DNA of 64,000 bases, taken from positions 61,377 to 125,376 of the forward strand of contig VCMS01000218.1 in NCBI GenBank assembly GCA_022539475.1. Reading direction: 5' to 3'. This DNA is from Gracilaria domingensis (taxonomy: Eukaryota; Rhodophyta; Florideophyceae; Gracilariales; Gracilariaceae). The notes beneath the pieces were generated by a model, which was given only the letters and a program-made list of their open reading frames with translations, ran no database searches and had not been told where the DNA came from. Shown piece after piece: positions 59,901 through 64,000 of this stretch. A program made the position numbers and the translations under genes. Within the stretch, counting starts at the first letter, position 1, and each line of letters begins with the position of its first letter.

Positions 59901-60749
59901 ATGAACGCGCTGTTCGTGCCGCCGACGGCGCCGCCGCTCGCGCGCGGGCGCGCGCCGCGCGGCGCGCCACTGATGGTGCTGGGCATTCCGCGCGTGTTTG
60001 GGCGGCGCGTCAAGGACGAGCAGCGCGTGCAGATGGTGGAGCCGGCGCCGGAGGCGATGAGGAAGGAGGGCGCGCTGCAATGGGCGCACGCGCACCCGTT
60101 TCAGGCGGCGGTGCTAGTGTCGCTGTGTCTGGTGCTGATTCGGCGCTCGATCGCCGTGCTGGCGCCGGGCGGCGGCGGCGCCGTGGACAAGGGCGCGGCC
60201 GGGGGACGTGCGGTGGCTACGGCGGCGCAGCAGCAGCGGGGCGGCGCGGAAGTGGACGCGGCGACTGCGGGCGCGGCGGCGAAGGGGTCGAGGCTGCGCG
60301 CGGTGCCGAGTCGACACGAGACGAGGGAGGAGGCGCTGGACCTGCTGGGCAACACGGCGCGCAAGTACATCATCGTGGGCGGCAAGGGCGGCGTGAGCAA
60401 GACGTCCATGTCGGCGGCAGTGGCGACGGCGTTTGCGGACCGCGGGCAGACGACGCTGATTGTGTCGACGGACCCCGTGCACTCGCTGTCGGACGCGTTT
60501 GGACAGAGCGTGTCGGGCGTGGACGCGGTGCCGGTGATGGGCATCGACAACCTGTACGCGCAGGAGGTAAGTCCGGACTCGATGAAGGCTACGTTCAAGA
60601 TGATGCAGCAGATGGATGGCGCGTCGGACATGGAGGAGATGGGGCTGGACAACCTCAACTCGCTGTTCGAGACGATCCCGCCCGGGCAGTGCCAAGAACG
60701 TTTCCTGCGAGCGCGATGCTCCTGCAAAGTTCAGCGCCAAGGAGGATAG
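59901..60749 (+). CDS. Get3/ArsA-like ATPase, truncated, with N-terminal membrane segment
   Basis: 282 residues from ATG 59901. Get3 ATPases deliver tail-anchored membrane proteins. An unusual N-terminal extension of 150 residues includes a hydrophobic stretch (about 68-88, AAVLVSLCLVLIRRSIAVLA) and an Ala/Gly-rich linker, perhaps a targeting or anchoring region. The ATPase starts at residue 155: deviant P-loop YIIVGGKGGVSKTSMSAA (161-168; Ser replaces the usual Gly of KGGVGKT), switch I IVSTDPVHSLSDAFGQ, then SLFETIPPG. There homology breaks: about 110 nt intervene before the expected continuation GTQEIILAQVVKALEDF, which appears in the plus frame ending 60853. The rest of Get3 (DTAPTGHTLR, the TA-binding helices) is missing. 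The insert may be a degenerate intron, since canonical GT..AG ends do not restore the frame. Probably non-functional or a short paralog. Confidence 0.6.
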   Translation: MNALFVPPTAPPLARGRAPRGAPLMVLGIPRVFGRRVKDEQRVQMVEPAPEAMRKEGALQWAHAHPFQAAVLVSLCLVLIRRSIAVLAPGGGGAVDKGAAGGRAVATAAQQQRGGAEVDAATAGAAAKGSRLRAVPSRHETREEALDLLGNTARKYIIVGGKGGVSKTSMSAAVATAFADRGQTTLIVSTDPVHSLSDAFGQSVSGVDAVPVMGIDNLYAQEVSPDSMKATFKMMQQMDGASDMEEMGLDNLNSLFETIPPGQCQERFLRARCSCKVQRQGG

Positions 60750-60853
60750 GGGTACCTCTCTTGCCACCCTTACCAGGTTTTACGAAACATTCAGGACATG
60801 GAACGCAAGAAATCATCCTCGCGCAGGTCGTCAAAGCCCTTGAAGACTTCTAA

Positions 60854-61524
60854 AGTCACTCTTGAACATAGCGGCAATGAGATATCCTCTCTGACAGCTG
60901 CTGTGCAGCCGGTTCAGAACATGATTTATCGTATGATACTACTGACAAGCAGTCTTTCGGACATTGTCATTTTTGGAGACGATGCCACCGTGTGGAAGAT
61001 ACTTGACAATGTTGATTGTGATTTACTTCTTAGTAATGAGTTTGATTCTGAATCATAAGAATCGAATCACACTTGTATTGACTATATCTACCGATCGATT
61101 GACTACCAACCGAACAACAAACAACTCAGGACGACCTTCTTATATCGAACCCACAAATCATTGACTAAGTGAAGAGTACTACGAATGCAATCACCACGTC
61201 CTGTAATTAACACATAAGAACATTTCTAATGGTTATGTGCTTTGATACTCTAGATACAGTAACTCATGCAATATCCTTGAAGAAGCACATAAGTTAGGAC
61301 TAGGTTGATTTAAATCTAAACCCACTCAAGCGTTTCTTTCTTGCTCCTGTTCTCCATTTTGTAATCTCATTTGGGGATGGATTTCTACGCAGTAGAGAGC
61401 ATACCATGGGAAGAAGGTTGTGTGATTGTCTGTGTCAAGCAACGACATTTCAACCATAATCTCCGTCTACACCGAGGTTCTCCATACGTTTTTATATGAC
61501 CTTGCTGCAAATAGAACTGAACGC
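60854..61524. other. AT-rich spacer; no gene recognised
   Basis: No Get3 continuation and no other gene is seen. Confidence 0.4.
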
Positions 61525-62280
61525 GTTTTCATGGACATATCGGCAGTTGTGAGCGGAATGGAGTGGTTATCTGCACTTCCATATGTATAGAAGAATGAAT
61601 GCGATGTGTGAACTCAAAAGGACAGGCGACAGGCTACACGTTGGGTGTTGACGCAAACATGGTTCAATATAGCGATTCGAGGCCGTATGAAAGCTACGGC
61701 TTCAACGTTCTATATCGAGAGCCCTTGATGAAGCAGCATAAACACAAAGTGTTTTCAATTCAGCAATGAAGTGCAACAGCTGACCATAAAGAAGAGAGGG
61801 AACCAAGACGTGAGTGTAGAGCCAAGCTACGGCATTTCTTCTGTGGTCTTTTGTGGTTCTTCTGTGGTCTTTTGTGGTAGCGTTTGAAGAGTGTCGCTTA
61901 AAGGAAGTAGAGATTTTACCATGGGATTCGTCGATGATCTGAGTTGCACACGAAACAAGTACCACTGTACCTGCTCTTTCTATTTCAAGAAGCCTTGCCA
62001 TGAGAGCGACTATTCCAAACCTGCAAAACACTTGTCTCTCCAACGTGTAAGAATTGGAACTCGGCAGAACGAACATCGAAAGGCTTAATACGAGGCCAGT
62101 CGCAAGATTTAGAAACACCAAGATTCTCAAGCACAATACCGTTCTCCCAGAGACTGTGCATATCGGGAATAGCAAGTCTAAAAGAAGAACTGCATAGCTG
62201 CAACGTCTTTGTGTTCAACTCTATAGCTAAAGTGAAGTGTCCGAATAGCTGGATGTCTTCTTCTTCTTTAATGCGGACAA
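61525..62280. repeat. Segmental duplication, right copy (pair with 54185-54880)
   Basis: Diverged copy of the left block in the same orientation. It differs by indels, including a local repeat of TTCTGTGGTCTTTTGTGG near 61840-61880. It abuts the LINE 3' end at about 62304. Confidence 0.8.
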
Positions 62281-62303
62281 TGGTCCTCAATTACAGGACC
62301 AAA

Positions 62304-63951
62304 GTAAAACTATCTACAGATATTTTTCTCTCGCTAAAAAGGCTAAGAGCTGATGAGGGTGTTCTCTGATCAAAGTTTGCAAATCTAAATCGCGTTGTTT
62401 AGCTAAAACAGGGATCGTGTGTCTCCGGGATGCGTTCGTCAAAAGGCACCGTTGAACAAAATGTTCCGCGCTTTTCTTCACATTCAAGCCACATTCGCAT
62501 CTCATTGTCTTCTTTTGCATACATGAAACAACAGGATGGAGAAAAGAAACATGGCCGGTGTAAAACTGAGCTATTAAGACTTCTGCCTTGCGAGCTCTAG
62601 CGGAGCTTCCAATGAAATCTAGTACCGATGAAAAGATACACTTAGCTCTCGATGAGACCTTCAATTTTGCTTTCACATCCAGCATATTTTTTTCCACTTT
62701 CACTTGCTCGTGGAGAGGGAAATTAAGCTCACTTCTAGCCAAGGAGTCAACACAATCATTCTGTGAAATATTGCAGTAACTCGGGGTCCAACACAAGTAT
62801 ACTGTGCAGCGTTTGCTGAGAGTATGTAAAAGTGTGGCGAGTTTTTGAAGGTGGTGCGGTTGCTTTCGTATGTTGTCTTGTAACGCTAGCACAATTGAGA
62901 GGGAGTCTGTGAATATTCGAATAATTCCGCAGAAGCCTTCCCGAATGTGTAATAGTGCGGGTGTCATGCTAGCAATTTCTGCTGTGTACGAGCATACATC
63001 AATACAGGCAGGGACAACCTTTGTGAGGTCGTCCTCGCCTAGTCGGTATATGACAAAGGCTCCAGCGGCGAGAGTTTCGGGTCTCAGAAAGACCATTTTT
63101 AGTGTATCCCCATCTGTATTGATGCCAGAAGTTCCGCTGTCGTCCAATATGTATGCCATCTGAAAGGTGTCGTCGTAGTCAACCCAAATCGTTGGGCGGG
63201 TCTGACGTTTGGCGACAAACCTGGATATTGCATCGTTCGAATCCTCACATTTGATTGTATTAGCTTTTCCACAGTACCATCCCTGTTTCCATCTTACTGC
63301 AACTCGGTTGGTGACCGTGTTCTGTGGGGGAGGTTTCCCAACTGAGCCATCACACCAGATGTCGCAGTCACCACGGGGGAACTGGTTAATCAGACGTTTT
63401 GTCGCTTCGCGTTGGATGTCCTCCGGATCATCCTTGCTGCACGACGCAGTCAGAAAATGGATTTTGGTCAGTTGCAATAACCCTGTTTCGTTGGGTAATG
63501 GTGCGCGTGGGAGCTGCAACAGTCCTTGCTGAGATGGGTGTTCTTCGGCGAGTTGTTTAAGTGTTGGACGTCGTGATCGTATTCGTGGTGTCACTTCAGC
63601 AGTAAGAAACGTTTTCAGTGGTGTATTGTTTCGCATTCGCATCGTTTTCTCGTATAGAACAGACGCCTTACACCGCGCTATTTCTTGTAATGATGGTAGA
63701 GCGGTGAGCTCCCTCAGGGCGTCGATTGGCGCTGATGAGACAAACCCGGTTTGGATTCTTAATGCGTCGTTTCGGGCTCTCTCCAGTGCATCAACTCCCA
63801 CCTTGATGGAATTCGATATGATGGTTCCTGTCGCGTACGCTGCAATTGGTTCTGCGAATCCTTTCCGGACTATCTCAATCGTGCGCCAGTCTGCGCCCCA
63901 CGATTTGCCTGTCAGAGCACACATTACTCTGCTCCGTCGTTTGTATTTCAA
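62304..63951 (-). mobile_element. LINE (I/Ingi-like), 3' half: RT C-terminus, RNase H, CCHC-like motif; runs off the window
   Basis: An open minus-strand frame of 545 codons down to 62314. The first part is the region after the reverse-transcriptase catalytic core (WRTIEIVRKGFAEPIAAYAT, NDALRIQTGFVSSAPIDALR ELTALPSLQEIA), typical of Jockey/I-type LINEs. An RNase H domain follows: DIWCDGSVG, then TAEIASMTPALL, IRIFTDSLSIVLALQ, and CWTPSYCNISQNDCVDSLAR, so the acidic and His/Asp-type positions are partly kept. A cysteine-rich end (MRCECGLNVKKSAEHFVQRC) may bind nucleic acid. The frame is uninterrupted, so it is a younger copy than the remnant at 37.9-38.6 kb. The 5' part, including the RT core, lies beyond the window edge. 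Confidence 0.8.
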
Positions 63952-64000
63952 AACGACTTGTTTGAGGTGTTGCGAAAAGCTCAGTTTGGAGTCAAGCAGG

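Noticed and set aside
1-64000. CRISPR array, prokaryotic operons, ribosome-binding sites
   Set aside because: Tandem repeats here are minisatellites or gene-internal. The gene content and introns are eukaryotic.

Overview
This is eukaryotic nuclear DNA. The evidence is a Ste20/PAK-type kinase, a Sin3-type corepressor region, a KIX domain, a hedgehog-type Hint domain, an F-box family, an NB-ARC/WD40 receptor, TATA boxes placed before genes, short introns of about 85-90 nt with GT..AG ends, a 5S rRNA gene, and hAT, LINE and Copia-like remnants. Genes are compact and mostly intron-poor, and blocks of very GC-rich coding DNA (about 7.7-9.4, 20-21.5, 31.5-33.6 and 59.9-60.7 kb) alternate with AT-richer DNA. 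An alga is my best guess, perhaps of the red lineage, because Hog/Hint proteins outside animals are known there and the genes are compact. That placement is inference and I hold it loosely.

Layout. 1-5.5 kb is a compositionally distinct segment with broken minus-strand frames, treated as a possible virus-like or mobile fossil. 5.55-6.75 kb is a decayed hAT transposase. 7.7-11.1 kb holds a secretory glycosyltransferase 61-type gene (+) converging on an MFS transporter (-). 11.1-14.5 kb has nothing I recognise. 14.5-16.0 kb is the C-terminal part of a Sin3-like corepressor with a disturbed frame. 18.3-20.2 kb is a Pro/Gln/His-rich minus-strand gene of unresolved structure. It shares a GC-rich divergent promoter region with a TMX-like membrane thioredoxin (+). 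21.8-26.1 kb carries a kinase with two CRIB-like motifs and a secreted Hint-domain protein, both on the minus strand. 26.1-30 kb is gene-poor and has a Copia-like scrap. 30.1-31.0 kb is a single C2H2 zinc-finger protein.

31.6-53.7 kb is dominated by a head-to-tail family of F-box-like proteins of about 500 residues, all on the plus strand. Four copies look intact (33.8, 41.3, 44.0 and 50.6 kb). Two are decayed full-length copies (31.6 and 48.5 kb) and at least four are fragments. Scattered among them are a TATA-led pair of 180-nt structured repeats (37.0 and 37.4 kb), a LINE remnant, a lone 5S rRNA gene, a long hairpin and a small secreted Cys-rich protein. A short KIX-domain protein closes this region at 52.4-53.1 kb.

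53.8-62.3 kb is framed by a segmental duplication carrying a piece of a Get3/ArsA-like ATPase. Between the two copies lies a minus-strand NLR-type receptor with a helical N-terminus, NB-ARC ATPase and five nearly identical WD40 repeats, an architecture like fungal HET/NWD proteins. The better Get3 copy has an intact P-loop but stops early. A LINE 3' part with RNase H runs off the right edge.

Functional themes: the F-box array looks like a birth-and-death family of ubiquitin-ligase substrate adaptors. Together with the WD40 NLR it makes the right half resemble a fast-evolving recognition locus. That reading is inference from architecture and not demonstrated.
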